This document shows positions 8,742-16,626 of a stretch of DNA of 64,000 nt, in pieces (the stretch's first letter is position 1; each line of letters starts with the position of its first letter). Under the pieces are notes generated by a model. The model was not told the DNA's origin. It saw only the letters and a program-made list of their open reading frames with translations, and did not search any database. Location: assembly GCA_945874765.1 (NCBI GenBank), contig CAMCHQ010000001.1, positions 186,001 to 250,000 on the forward strand, read 5' to 3'. This DNA is from an uncultured Clostridia bacterium. Its GTDB lineage: Bacteria; Bacillota; Clostridia; Oscillospirales; Acutalibacteraceae. The position numbers and the translations under genes are program-made.

Positions 8742-9014
8742 ATGTACGAGGACAAAACATTAGTTTGCAAAGATTGCGGCAAGGAATTTGTATTTACCGC
8801 CGGCGAACAAGAATTTTATGCAGAAAAAGGCTTTACTAACGAGCCGCAGAGATGTAAGGAATGCCGTGACAAGAGAAAGCACGCACCACGTGAATATCAC
8901 GACGCTGTTTGCGCATCTTGCGGTAAGGCTTGCAAGGTTCCGTTTGCTCCAAGCGGTGACCGCCCTGTTTATTGCAGTGAATGCTTTGCAAAAATGCAGG
9001 AAGAACAAGCATAA
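8742..9014 (+). CDS. Double zinc-ribbon protein
   Basis: This 90-residue protein contains four CxxC pairs arranged as two zinc ribbons: C9-x2-C12 with C38-x2-C41, and then CASCGK with CSEC. The first half (CKDCGKEFVFTAGEQEFYAEKGF...RCKEC) is the probable zinc-ribbon domain seen in many Clostridial proteins next to CxxC-x-CxxC modules. It could bind nucleic acid, but no function is established. AGGTG precedes the ATG, and it shares a transcript with the sigma factor 13 bases upstream, which suggests co-expression. Confidence 0.85.
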   Translation: MYEDKTLVCKDCGKEFVFTAGEQEFYAEKGFTNEPQRCKECRDKRKHAPREYHDAVCASCGKACKVPFAPSGDRPVYCSECFAKMQEEQA

Positions 9015-9036
9015 CAGTCAATTATATTTACATAAG

Positions 9037-9067
9037 CAGAGTCGTTGTTGCGGCTCTGTTTTATTTT
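9037..9067 (+). terminator. Terminator after the zinc-ribbon gene
   Basis: The stem CAGAGTCG/CGGCTCTG with a six-base loop is followed by TTTATTTTT. Confidence 0.8.
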
Positions 9068-9098
9068 TCAAAAAATCAAAACTTTTTGAAAAAAGTTC

Positions 9099-9127
9099 TT
9101 GACATATAGGCTTACATATGGTAATAT
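9099..9127 (+). promoter_or_regulatory. Promoter of tRNA-Ser
   Basis: TTGACA (9099-9104), a 17-base spacer and TAATAT (9122-9127) end 15 bases upstream of the tRNA. Confidence 0.8.
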
Positions 9128-9142
9128 ACATAAGCACCAAAC

Positions 9143-9231
9143 GCAGAGGTATCGAAGTGGTCATAACGAGGCGGTCTTGAAAACCGTTTGTCCGAAAGGG
9201 CGCGTGGGTTCGAATCCCACCCTCTGCGCCA
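9143..9231 (+). tRNA. tRNA-Ser(UGA)
   Basis: The 89-base sequence folds into a class II tRNA. The acceptor stem GCAGAGG pairs with CCTCTGC, the anticodon loop is CTTGAAA giving TGA (9178-9180), a long variable arm follows, and the T-loop is GGGTTCGAATCCC. The encoded 3' end is GCCA with CCA included. The long variable arm together with the UGA anticodon identifies serine. Confidence 0.95.
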
Positions 9232-9233
9232 AG

Positions 9234-9266
9234 AGAACTACACAATTACGTGTAGTTCTTTTTTTA
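9234..9266 (+). terminator. Terminator of tRNA-Ser
   Basis: The perfect stem AGAACTACAC/GTGTAGTTCT is followed by a run of seven to eight T, immediately after the tRNA. Confidence 0.85.
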
Positions 9267-9318
9267 TGCATTTTTCCGACACAAAAAATATCAAAACAGT
9301 ATAAAAAAAATAAATAAC

Positions 9319-9359
9319 AAAAGCACGGTGGTTAGAATCAATCTAACTGCCGTGCTTTT
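9319..9359 (-). terminator. Terminator between tRNA-Ser and ferredoxin, probably bidirectional
   Basis: A long stem, AAAAGCACGG...CCGTGCTTTT with an inner GTTAGA/TCTAAC pair, is flanked by A/T-rich tails on both strands. It lies 19 bases past the ferredoxin stop. Confidence 0.75.
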
Positions 9360-9378
9360 ATTTTAAGTATGTATTAAA

Positions 9379-9549
9379 TTATGCCTGAGCAGGAGCTCCT
9401 ACAGGACAGGTAGCTTCACAAGCGCCGCATTCGATGCAAACATCTGCATCAATTTCGAACTTGCCGTCTCCCTCTGAAATAGCACCAACCGGGCATTCTG
9501 CAGCACAAGCGCCGCAAGAAATGCAATCATCTGAAATAGCGTATGCCAT
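9379..9549 (-). CDS. 2[4Fe-4S] clostridial-type ferredoxin
   Basis: The 56-residue protein is a classical small ferredoxin with two CxxCxxCxxxCP motifs: C9, C12, C15, C19 and C38, C41, C44, C48. Each set supplies three ligands to one cluster and one to the other. It serves as a low-potential electron carrier for enzymes such as pyruvate:ferredoxin oxidoreductase or hydrogenase. AGGAGGTGTT lies upstream of two adjacent ATG codons; the second (9549) gives the better spacing. An in-frame extension of 20 residues upstream is hydrophobic but spurious. Confidence 0.95.
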   Translation of the reverse strand: MAYAISDDCISCGACAAECPVGAISEGDGKFEIDADVCIECGACEATCPVGAPAQA

Positions 9550-9631
9550 CATAACACCTCCTACACCATACTTTATACTTAATATAACAGTAAAGAATAC
9601 AAAAATCAAGTGAATTTCAACAATTCATTTA

Positions 9632-10468
9632 TTAATTTTTGTTCATTTTTGGTTTGTTTTCCCTAACTATCCTTACCTCATCACGGCTGACCGTAACAGG
9701 TAAACCGTCGGGAGTATTATCAAGCTGAACTTTAAGCTGACCGGTTAAAATTGCAGCGTCGACAACAGTTCCCCTGCCGTGCCTGCAATCAACTACAGTA
9801 CCGATTTTCGGAGTGATTTTATGTAAGTATTCATATGAATTTTGCTCATACTTCAAACAGCACATAAGCCTGCCGCAAGTACCGCTGATTTTGCCGGGAG
9901 CAAGAGAAAGACCCTGGTCCTTTGCCATTTTGATAGTAACGGAATGGAAGCCATCAAGAAAAGTTGAACAGCAAAACGGTCTGCCGCAAATACCGAGACC
10001 GCCGAGCATTTTACTCTCGTCCCTGACGCCTATTTGACGAAGCTCGATTCTTGTATGAAGCGTTGCAGCCAAATCCTTAACAAGTTCTCTGAAATCTATT
10101 CTGCCGTCGGCTGTGAAATAGAATATAACCTTTGAACAGTCAAACGAATATTCCGCATTTGTCAAATTCATCTCAAGCTTATGTTTCTCTATTTTTTTAG
10201 AGCAAATTTCAAATGCTTCTTTTTCCTTAATCTTATTTTCCTTAACTTTTTCACGGTCAGCGTCATTGGCAATGCGGATAACCGGCTTTAAAGGGCTGAC
10301 AACCTCATCGTCCTCAACCTCTTTAACACCGCAGGAAGCCTTGCCGAACTCAAGACCGTTTGCGGTTTCGACAATTATTTCCTCACCGTTTTTTATATCA
10401 AGACCCTTTGGGTCAAAATAATATGTTTTGCCTGTGTCGCTGAAGCGAACACCAACAACTTTAGTCAT
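9632..10468 (-). CDS. ricT: PSP1-domain protein RicT (YaaT)
   Basis: The 278-residue protein carries the PSP1 C-terminal domain (about 55-145) and six conserved cysteines at 161, 166, 167, 198, 203 and 204 in GICGRPFCC and GTCGRLMCC. In Bacillus subtilis RicT joins RicA and RicF in the Y-complex, which binds [4Fe-4S] clusters and promotes RNase Y-dependent mRNA maturation and phosphorelay signalling towards sporulation. It lies 12 bases after holB, the same order as holB-yaaT in B. subtilis, which supports the name. The last residues are basic (NKPKMNKN). Confidence 0.92.
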   Translation of the reverse strand: MTKVVGVRFSDTGKTYYFDPKGLDIKNGEEIIVETANGLEFGKASCGVKEVEDDEVVSPLKPVIRIANDADREKVKENKIKEKEAFEICSKKIEKHKLEMNLTNAEYSFDCSKVIFYFTADGRIDFRELVKDLAATLHTRIELRQIGVRDESKMLGGLGICGRPFCCSTFLDGFHSVTIKMAKDQGLSLAPGKISGTCGRLMCCLKYEQNSYEYLHKITPKIGTVVDCRHGRGTVVDAAILTGQLKVQLDNTPDGLPVTVSRDEVRIVRENKPKMNKN

Positions 10469-10480
10469 ATATTTCCTCCG

Positions 10481-11464
10481 TTATCTGCCTATTGCCCTAT
10501 TGAGAGAATAGCAGAATTTTGTAATTAATAATGCGTTATTTGCGTTGCTCAAAGCCATTGATTTAAGCTCATCACACGTACTCATAAGTTTAACCAAGCT
10601 TTGCCTTGACAAGCTCGATTTAAGCAGTGCGGCGCTTTCCTCCTGCCCTGAAATGTGTTCACTTACATCTCCGGCAAAAAGAGCATCACGAAAAATATTT
10701 TTGAGCAAATCGCACGCAAAAACAACACCCTGCCTGTCTTTTTGAAAAGCAGAGCAAAGTGTCAACATTTCATATTCATTCGACGAAGCAAGAGCCTTGC
10801 AAATCTTATTGCAAACATCTACAAGTTCACTCGTCTTACTGTCCTGCAAACTTGAAATTGCTTTGCCGATATTGCCGTTAAAAGTTTCAGCCGTTTTTTT
10901 AGCCGTATTATAATCAACGCCCTCACAATGGGAAGTGATATAATTTGCCGCACGTCCAATATCAACACCTTCAAGGCTGACGCAAACGCTTCGTGACAAA
11001 ACGGTTGAAAGAAGAGCACTTTTCGATTCTGTTGTTAAAATAAAAACAACGTATTTCGGCGGCTCTTCAAGAATTTTTAAAAGTGCATTTTGCGCATTTG
11101 GGTTCATACAGTGCGCATTAGCCAATATATATACCTTATAATCCGCCTCATTAGGCTGAACATAAGCGTCGTTTATAATATTTCTGACTGTATCAACGTG
11201 AAACGAATTGGCAGTACCCGACGGAATATACTCACTGATATCGGGGTGAATACCGCTCATTGCTTTTTTACACTGAGAACATTCACCGCAAGGCTTATCC
11301 TCACCTCTGCAAACCAAAGCGCACGCAAGGTCCCTTGCAAGTGTTTTTTTGCCTATCCCCTCTTCACCCTCAATAATAAGTGCATGAGGAAATCTGCCGC
11401 TTTCAAGAAGTTTGGAAAGTCTGTCTATTACCTTTTCATTTCCTATAAAATTAGTCAGCTTCAT
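10481..11464 (-). CDS. holB: DNA polymerase III delta-prime subunit
   Basis: The 327-residue clamp-loader subunit shows a P-loop-like segment GEEGIGKKT (33-41), a zinc-binding set C52, C59, C62, C65 and the SRC-like motif reading LSRSV. With DnaX and HolA it loads the sliding clamp. Neighbours darA (3-base gap) and ricT reproduce the yaaQ-holB-yaaT order of Firmicutes, and yaaR is absent here. The DnaX-like alternative is excluded by length and by this context. Confidence 0.93.
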   Translation of the reverse strand: MKLTNFIGNEKVIDRLSKLLESGRFPHALIIEGEEGIGKKTLARDLACALVCRGEDKPCGECSQCKKAMSGIHPDISEYIPSGTANSFHVDTVRNIINDAYVQPNEADYKVYILANAHCMNPNAQNALLKILEEPPKYVVFILTTESKSALLSTVLSRSVCVSLEGVDIGRAANYITSHCEGVDYNTAKKTAETFNGNIGKAISSLQDSKTSELVDVCNKICKALASSNEYEMLTLCSAFQKDRQGVVFACDLLKNIFRDALFAGDVSEHISGQEESAALLKSSLSRQSLVKLMSTCDELKSMALSNANNALLITKFCYSLNRAIGR

Positions 11465-11467
11465 AAA

Positions 11468-11791
11468 TTATAACTTTCTGAATTGGTCAACATCAAGAAC
11501 AAAAGCGACAGCGCCGTACTCCTCAACATCAACAGGCTTCTTAAGAAGCGAGCCTTGAAGAGTGCTGTCAACACCGACGTGGCGAACAACACGCTTAGTC
11601 ACATTCTGCTCTATAATTTCAAATAATTTTTCTACTTCTTCGTCTTTTACGCCGAAAAGAACGGTAGTCTGTCCGTTTTCAAGAAACATTCCCTGAGTTG
11701 AAATCTTTGTTGAAAAATAGCCTTCCTCAACAGTAGATGATAAAACATTTGTCAAGTCCTTATTAGATACAATAACAATTACAAGTTTCAT
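11468..11791 (-). CDS. darA: Cyclic-di-AMP receptor, PII-like DarA (YaaQ)
   Basis: The 107-residue protein is a DUF970 PII-like protein: MKLVIVIVSNKDL, then the T-loop region EEGYFSTKISTQGMFLENGQTTVLFGV and a C-terminal GAVAFVLDVDQFRKL. Trimers of this family bind cyclic di-AMP. The start at 11791 follows AAAGGTGA; an in-frame TTG at 11809 overlaps that site and is rejected. It heads an operon with holB and ricT. Downstream targets are not known from the sequence. Confidence 0.93.
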   Translation of the reverse strand: MKLVIVIVSNKDLTNVLSSTVEEGYFSTKISTQGMFLENGQTTVLFGVKDEEVEKLFEIIEQNVTKRVVRHVGVDSTLQGSLLKKPVDVEEYGAVAFVLDVDQFRKL

Positions 11792-11975
11792 AACCAAATC
11801 ACCTTTCAAATAGTACCAAATAATATTATATGTATCGGAAATATAAATATTCCTATTTGTAATATGCGTTATTCCTAACTGTATTACATTATATAATATT
11901 ATTATTCTTTTTTCAACTTAGAGAGATATCTATTAAAACAAAATTAACACTTTAGACACACATAACAATTTGCTG

Positions 11976-12818
11976 CTACTCACTTACTTTTTTCGTTATA
12001 TAAACCGCCAGTTCGCACATAACGGCAAAAAAGCCGATTAATAAATATGTGACTGACGAGAAAGAAACCTGATTGAGTTTCGCAAACTCGCCTGAAATAA
12101 TCATAAGTATTCTTGCAAGCGAAAACGAAAAAGCACAAGCAAAAAGCCCGAGAGCAAAAAAGCTGGACGACGGTTTAATAAGTTTATTTTCATCGTCAAC
12201 GCTTGAAGCGCAGCACAAGGTAAATCCGCAATAAAATACTACGAATACAAATTCCAAAAAACTTTCAACACTTTCAACATCAAAAATTTCCGTCATAATG
12301 GCAAGCAGCCTGCAAAAGCCCCAAGCAAGCGGCACAAGATGAAAGAATTTAAAATTTTTAAAATCAATCATTGTACCTCTGACAGATTTAGCACAAATAA
12401 TCAAATAAAAACAGGTAAGAAGTGCAAACAAAGCCTGAAATGCCATAGGAAATAGATAATTATATTCAATATAAGACTGCTTATCGCTTGAAAGAATATA
12501 GTTTTGGCAATTATAAACCTGATGAACAAAATCGAAAAAGAACGACGCACTCAAAATAAGAAGCGAAGCATAAATAAGCTTATTGCCGATAAAATTTATC
12601 TTTCTTACATATCGCCTTGCAAGAAGTGAATAAACAAAAGCAAAGGCAATTGAAAGCGCAAGAACGCCGTAAATTATGTACGTAAGTTTATTATCGCCGA
12701 TAACAAATCCCGTTTGACTGTCTGTAAATCTGATTAATTGAAAAAAGCGAAGAAAGCAAGCCGCAATTGCAGTTATAATTACGGCAAAGAATGAAAAAAA
12801 CATCGGTTTATTTTTCAA
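11976..12818 (-). CDS. Polytopic membrane protein of unknown function
   Basis: I do not recognise this 280-residue protein. It has about seven hydrophobic segments (roughly 7-26, 47-66, 82-102, 126-146, 158-175, 188-205, 222-242 and 252-272) and few charged loops, with an RRYVRK cluster suggesting a cytoplasmic loop near 70. It starts 21 bases downstream of the citrate synthase stop, so the two genes are probably co-transcribed. No transporter signature or catalytic motif is visible. Confidence 0.75.
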   Translation of the reverse strand: MKNKPMFFSFFAVIITAIAACFLRFFQLIRFTDSQTGFVIGDNKLTYIIYGVLALSIAFAFVYSLLARRYVRKINFIGNKLIYASLLILSASFFFDFVHQVYNCQNYILSSDKQSYIEYNYLFPMAFQALFALLTCFYLIICAKSVRGTMIDFKNFKFFHLVPLAWGFCRLLAIMTEIFDVESVESFLEFVFVVFYCGFTLCCASSVDDENKLIKPSSSFFALGLFACAFSFSLARILMIISGEFAKLNQVSFSSVTYLLIGFFAVMCELAVYITKKVSE

Positions 12819-12839
12819 TTTATCTCCCTTATTCAGCCC

Positions 12840-14207
12840 TTATCTTTCAATAATCGGTTTAAATGTACGTGGCTTACTTACACTCTTATATGCAGGACGT
12901 ATAATTTTACCGCCTGAGGTAAGCTCTTCAAGTCTGTGAGCACACCAACCTGCAGTTCTTGCAACGGCAAAGATAGGAGTATATAAATCCTCCGGAATAC
13001 CCAAAACCTTATAAACAAGACCTGAATAAAGGTCAACATTTGCACACATAACTTTATCTACACCCTTGATTTCAGAGAATACCTGAGGGGTGAGAAGTTC
13101 AATATTTTCAAGAGTTTTAAATTCCTTTTCAAAGCCCTTTTCATAAGCAAGTTTTTTAGCGTTTGCTTTAAGGATAACAGCTCGCGGATCACTCTTTGTA
13201 TATACAGCGTGACCCATACCGTAGATAAGACCCGAGCCGTCGCCTGCTTCTTTATTGATAATCTTTACAAGGTAATCCTTAACCTGATTAGGGTCTGTAG
13301 GGTCGGCAACATTTGCCATAATTTCACGCATTTGCTCGGCAACACGAAGATTTGCGCCGCCGTGACGTGGACCTTTAAGAGAACCGAAACCGGCAGTGAT
13401 TGCTGAATAAGTATCTGTACCGCTTGATGTAAGAACTCTTGTTGAGAAAGTAGAGTTATTACCGCCGCCGTGGTCAGCGTGAAGCATAAGACAAATATCA
13501 AGAAGCCTTGCCTCTTCTTCGGTAAACTTTTTATCCGACCTGATTTGATTAAGAATATACTCGGCTGTTGACTGTTCCTTTTTGATTGGGTGAAGGAACA
13601 TTGTTTTATTATAAAAAGTTCTGCGCTTGATTTGGTATGCGCCATTCATAATTGTAGGCATTTGAGCAATAAGCTGAAGTGACTGACGAAGAACGTTTGC
13701 AACAGAAATATCATCAGGATTTTCATCAAATGAATAAAGAACAATGACACATCTTGCCATTTTATTCATAATATCCTTAGAAGCGTGCTTCATTATCATA
13801 TCTTCAACAAATTCATCAGGAAGCTCACGACACTCACCGAGCACTTCCCTCAAACCTTCAAGCTGACTTTCCGTAGGTAAATCGCCGAAAAGAAGAAGCC
13901 ATACAACCTCTTCAAAACCAAATCTGCCTTCATTGATACAGCCGTTTACAATATCGTTAATATCATATCCACGATATGAAAGTTTACCGTCTTTAGGAAT
14001 ACGTTCGCCGTCAAGGATATAATAACCCTCAACCGAGCAAATACGGGTAAGACCCGCCATAACGCCGGTGCCGTCCTCGTTTCTAAGCCCTCTTTTTACG
14101 TGATATTTTTGGTAATCATTAGGCTTAATCCAGTTATTTTTATCAAGCTCTGAGCATAAATTAGAAAGAGCGTCCATAGAAATAGGTGAAATGTAATTAT
14201 TAGGCAT
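12840..14207 (-). CDS. Citrate synthase
   Basis: The 455-residue protein condenses oxaloacetate and acetyl-CoA to citrate. The catalytic triad is visible as H282 (GPRHGGAN), H333 (GMGHAVY) and D392 (VDLYSG), with substrate-binding H246 and R417. The N-terminal 60 residues extend beyond the minimal bacterial type II core, a form seen in Clostridia. The ATG at 14207 follows AAAAGGAGATAG. A strong promoter lies 79-107 bases upstream. A 2-methylcitrate synthase is an alternative, but no prp genes are near. Its role may be glutamate precursor supply in an incomplete TCA cycle, which is inferred. Confidence 0.95.
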   Translation of the reverse strand: MPNNYISPISMDALSNLCSELDKNNWIKPNDYQKYHVKRGLRNEDGTGVMAGLTRICSVEGYYILDGERIPKDGKLSYRGYDINDIVNGCINEGRFGFEEVVWLLLFGDLPTESQLEGLREVLGECRELPDEFVEDMIMKHASKDIMNKMARCVIVLYSFDENPDDISVANVLRQSLQLIAQMPTIMNGAYQIKRRTFYNKTMFLHPIKKEQSTAEYILNQIRSDKKFTEEEARLLDICLMLHADHGGGNNSTFSTRVLTSSGTDTYSAITAGFGSLKGPRHGGANLRVAEQMREIMANVADPTDPNQVKDYLVKIINKEAGDGSGLIYGMGHAVYTKSDPRAVILKANAKKLAYEKGFEKEFKTLENIELLTPQVFSEIKGVDKVMCANVDLYSGLVYKVLGIPEDLYTPIFAVARTAGWCAHRLEELTSGGKIIRPAYKSVSKPRTFKPIIER

Positions 14208-14285
14208 AATCTATCTCCTTTTCGTTGTGATGAGTATTTAGCAAGGGCGACAAATACGCCTTGGTAAAATCAAAATTATTAAGTT

Positions 14286-14314
14286 ATTATACTATTTTTA
14301 TTATATAAAGTCAA
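14286..14314 (-). promoter_or_regulatory. Sigma-A promoter of citrate synthase
   Basis: Reverse-strand TTGACT (14309-14314), a 17-base spacer and a perfect TATAAT (14286-14291). The -35 box overlaps the ribosome-binding site of the small gene at 14328 on the other strand. Confidence 0.8.
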
Positions 14315-14327
14315 GGAGATGGGAAAA

Positions 14328-14474
14328 GTGAAAAAAGCATTGATTATTTACGTTATCGCACTCGTGCTTACGGTGTTAATTCCGGCGTTGATTTGCTTTA
14401 CACAAAACGACGGCACATCATCAAAAGAACTTGTAAACATTTTCAATTCGCTCATAAGTTTTTATTCATTCTAA
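14328..14474 (+). CDS. Small single-span membrane protein (48 aa)
   Basis: A GTG at 14328 follows AAGGAG with nine bases of spacing and opens a 48-codon frame. The product has a KK start, one transmembrane helix (about residues 4-24, ALIIYVIALVLTVLIPALI) and a short polar tail ending FNSLISFYSF. An ATG at 14319 is in frame but is too close to the ribosome-binding site. The gene converges on gerC and the two stops overlap by nine bases. Codon use looks coding, but no family is recognised; its closeness to germination genes is only suggestive. Confidence 0.55.
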   Translation: MKKALIIYVIALVLTVLIPALICFTQNDGTSSKELVNIFNSLISFYSF

Positions 14475-15599
14475 CTGACTGCTATCGCTGATTTTTTCAA
14501 GTTTGATATCTGAAGCGACATTGAGTTTGACATTTTGAAAATTTTTATCGAAATCTTTTGAATAGTCTTCATAATAAGTCGGACAATCCCTTGCGATATA
14601 TTTGCCTACCCTCAATGCGTCACTTTTTGCATTAACGCAGGCATTAAAGGCTTTTGACACTGTTTTACTGCAAGCCTTTTCGGCAAGGGTGCAAAGACGG
14701 GTATAATCGTCTTTTGAAAGCTTATTTCGCGTTCCTTTTTCGATTTCGCCTAAAATCATATCACCGCTTATTTGAACGTTAAAAAAGATATTTTTGCCAT
14801 CAGTGCCTGCCGACTTTTTGCATTTCAGATTTGAAAGTTTAACATCTGTTTTTCCGAGTTTTTCATCTTCAATTTGAAGCAAAACGTCATTTGCCTTATT
14901 TTTCAAAATAACAAAGCCTTTGGTTTCGATATCATCGGTTATATAAGAAAGTCGATTTTTTGAAAAAAGCGCTATACCTGCTGCTTTTACAGTCGATTTT
15001 TCATCAATTCTGTCAACGACCGGCAAATAAATATCCGAGTTTTTATCTTGATAAAGCATTAAAAGTTCATTTTCGTTTACAAGAATCGACTGCCCTGTTT
15101 TTTCATTGTTATTAATCAAATAGAGTATATTTTCACTCGGTACATTTGCGTCATTTTCCTTGCTTTCAAGAATAAAATCGGCATTTTTCTTACTGACGCA
15201 TATTGCCACATCCGCCCTTGCGTCCTCGCTTCTCAAAAAATAATCTATATAATTTTCAATATCGTTTTGAGCAAGTTCTTTTGACAAAACAATTATTTTA
15301 TTATGTCCGAAAAAGGCACGCTTTGATACGGATTTTGTAAGATTATTTATTGCAGACGAAACAGTTTTGCCGTTTGATGAGGTATTAAAAGTCATATTTC
15401 CCTGCGGTGTATCGTAAGCGTTGCTCATATTAATTTTCAGACTTTGAAGAGTAACCGTTATTTCTTCTCCCTTATAATCAATACCGAGTCCCTCAACAAT
15501 AAGCAAATCTTTTAAATGTCTGTTGCCCGTACAACCGGTAAAAAGGAGAAGGCATAAAAACAAGGATAAAAATATTTTAATACATTTTGACAAGTTCAT
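14466..15599 (-). CDS. Spore germination lipoprotein, Ger(x)C family
   Basis: The 377-residue protein is the C subunit of a GerA-type nutrient receptor. It begins with a lipoprotein signal (basic start, hydrophobic core, LFTGC with C23) and continues with the NRHLKDLLIVEGLGIDY segment typical of GerC proteins, then the mature three-domain region. It would be anchored to the outer face of the spore inner membrane. The ATG at 15599 overlaps the end of gerB by 23 bases, as is usual in ger operons. A start nine codons earlier would be TTG and is less likely. Confidence 0.9.
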   Translation of the reverse strand: MNLSKCIKIFLSLFLCLLLFTGCTGNRHLKDLLIVEGLGIDYKGEEITVTLQSLKINMSNAYDTPQGNMTFNTSSNGKTVSSAINNLTKSVSKRAFFGHNKIIVLSKELAQNDIENYIDYFLRSEDARADVAICVSKKNADFILESKENDANVPSENILYLINNNEKTGQSILVNENELLMLYQDKNSDIYLPVVDRIDEKSTVKAAGIALFSKNRLSYITDDIETKGFVILKNKANDVLLQIEDEKLGKTDVKLSNLKCKKSAGTDGKNIFFNVQISGDMILGEIEKGTRNKLSKDDYTRLCTLAEKACSKTVSKAFNACVNAKSDALRVGKYIARDCPTYYEDYSKDFDKNFQNVKLNVASDIKLEKISDSSQLE

Positions 15600-16626
15600 C
15601 ACCGTAATTTTTCTTCTTAAAAACAAGAGTTAATGCAGGAAATATAACGCAAAAGACAGCAAACAAAATTAAATTAATTTTATAATCTATACCCTGACCG
15701 TCTGTAAAATTAAGCATAATTACACTCAAAATAAAAACTGCAAGCGACGAGACAAAAGCGAAATTTCTTTTAAACTTACGTTTTATACAAGAGCATGCGC
15801 AATAAAGTGCCGTAACGGCTTTAATAAACACTCCCATTATCCAAAAAGATATATGCAAAACGTCAAGACGTTCAAAAGAGCCGAATTTTGAAATTTGAAA
15901 GAATGAATAAAACGGAAAGTTCCTTATTGCAATGCTGTCACCCATTACAGCCACGGCAAAATATAAAAGTATGAACACTGCCGAAAACGAAAGCAGAATA
16001 AATCTTACAAACATGCGTGTGCATTTGCCATTTACTCTCGGATAAAGGACAAGAAAAAAGGCTATTTCGCTTGTATTAGAGGAAAATACAAGTGCGTTTT
16101 TTAAGATATCGTTATTGTGAGAGGAAATAATCGGATAAAAATTAATATCGTTAAAAGTATTAAAATTACAAAGCGTAACGGACAGTATCGCAAGGCTCAA
16201 AAGTACAAAAGCAAAAGCAGAGAAGCGGGAAAGTGCCTCAATTCCCAAGGTTGCGCCGTAGAAAGCACAAACACAAATAATAAGTGCAAAAAGCCAGCTT
16301 TGAGTTTCGGGATTTAACGTAGTTGAAGCAAAGTAAGAAAAACGGCTTACACTTATTGCACCGACAAGTAAAAAATAAGCGTAATAGAATTTTGACACCC
16401 ATTTGACATCAATCGGATTTTTATTTGTTTTATAGCAAAAAACAGCCGGAAGCGAAAAAACCACGGTCATAATCATTGCAATAATGAAGCTGATAAGTGC
16501 CTGTGAATTTATCTCGGTTGTGCTGACACTGTGGATACTTGTAAGGCTCACAACAATTCTGCAAATAAAAAGGATATAGAACAACGAAATCGGGGATATT
16601 TTATTTCTCATTGCCGACTCTGACAT
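15577..16626 (-). CDS. Spore germination permease, GerAB family
   Basis: The roughly 350-residue integral membrane protein has about ten hydrophobic segments and the N-terminal KISPISLFYILFICRI pattern of endospore-germination permeases of the APC superfamily. It is the B subunit of a GerA-type receptor and probably forms the germinant-binding channel in the spore inner membrane. GAGAGGAG lies upstream of adjacent TTG and ATG codons; I use the ATG at 16626. The gene overlaps gerA by 26 bases and gerC by 23, a sign of translational coupling. Confidence 0.9.
   Translation of the reverse strand: MSESAMRNKISPISLFYILFICRIVVSLTSIHSVSTTEINSQALISFIIAMIMTVVFSLPAVFCYKTNKNPIDVKWVSKFYYAYFLLVGAISVSRFSYFASTTLNPETQSWLFALIICVCAFYGATLGIEALSRFSAFAFVLLSLAILSVTLCNFNTFNDINFYPIISSHNNDILKNALVFSSNTSEIAFFLVLYPRVNGKCTRMFVRFILLSFSAVFILLYFAVAVMGDSIAIRNFPFYSFFQISKFGSFERLDVLHISFWIMGVFIKAVTALYCACSCIKRKFKRNFAFVSSLAVFILSVIMLNFTDGQGIDYKINLILFAVFCVIFPALTLVFKKKNYGDELVKMY

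Noticed and set aside
9018-9245. Reverse-strand reading frame across tRNA-Ser
   Set aside because: It is antisense to the tRNA and its terminator; the RTHAPFRTNGFQ peptide is a typical tRNA-antisense artefact.
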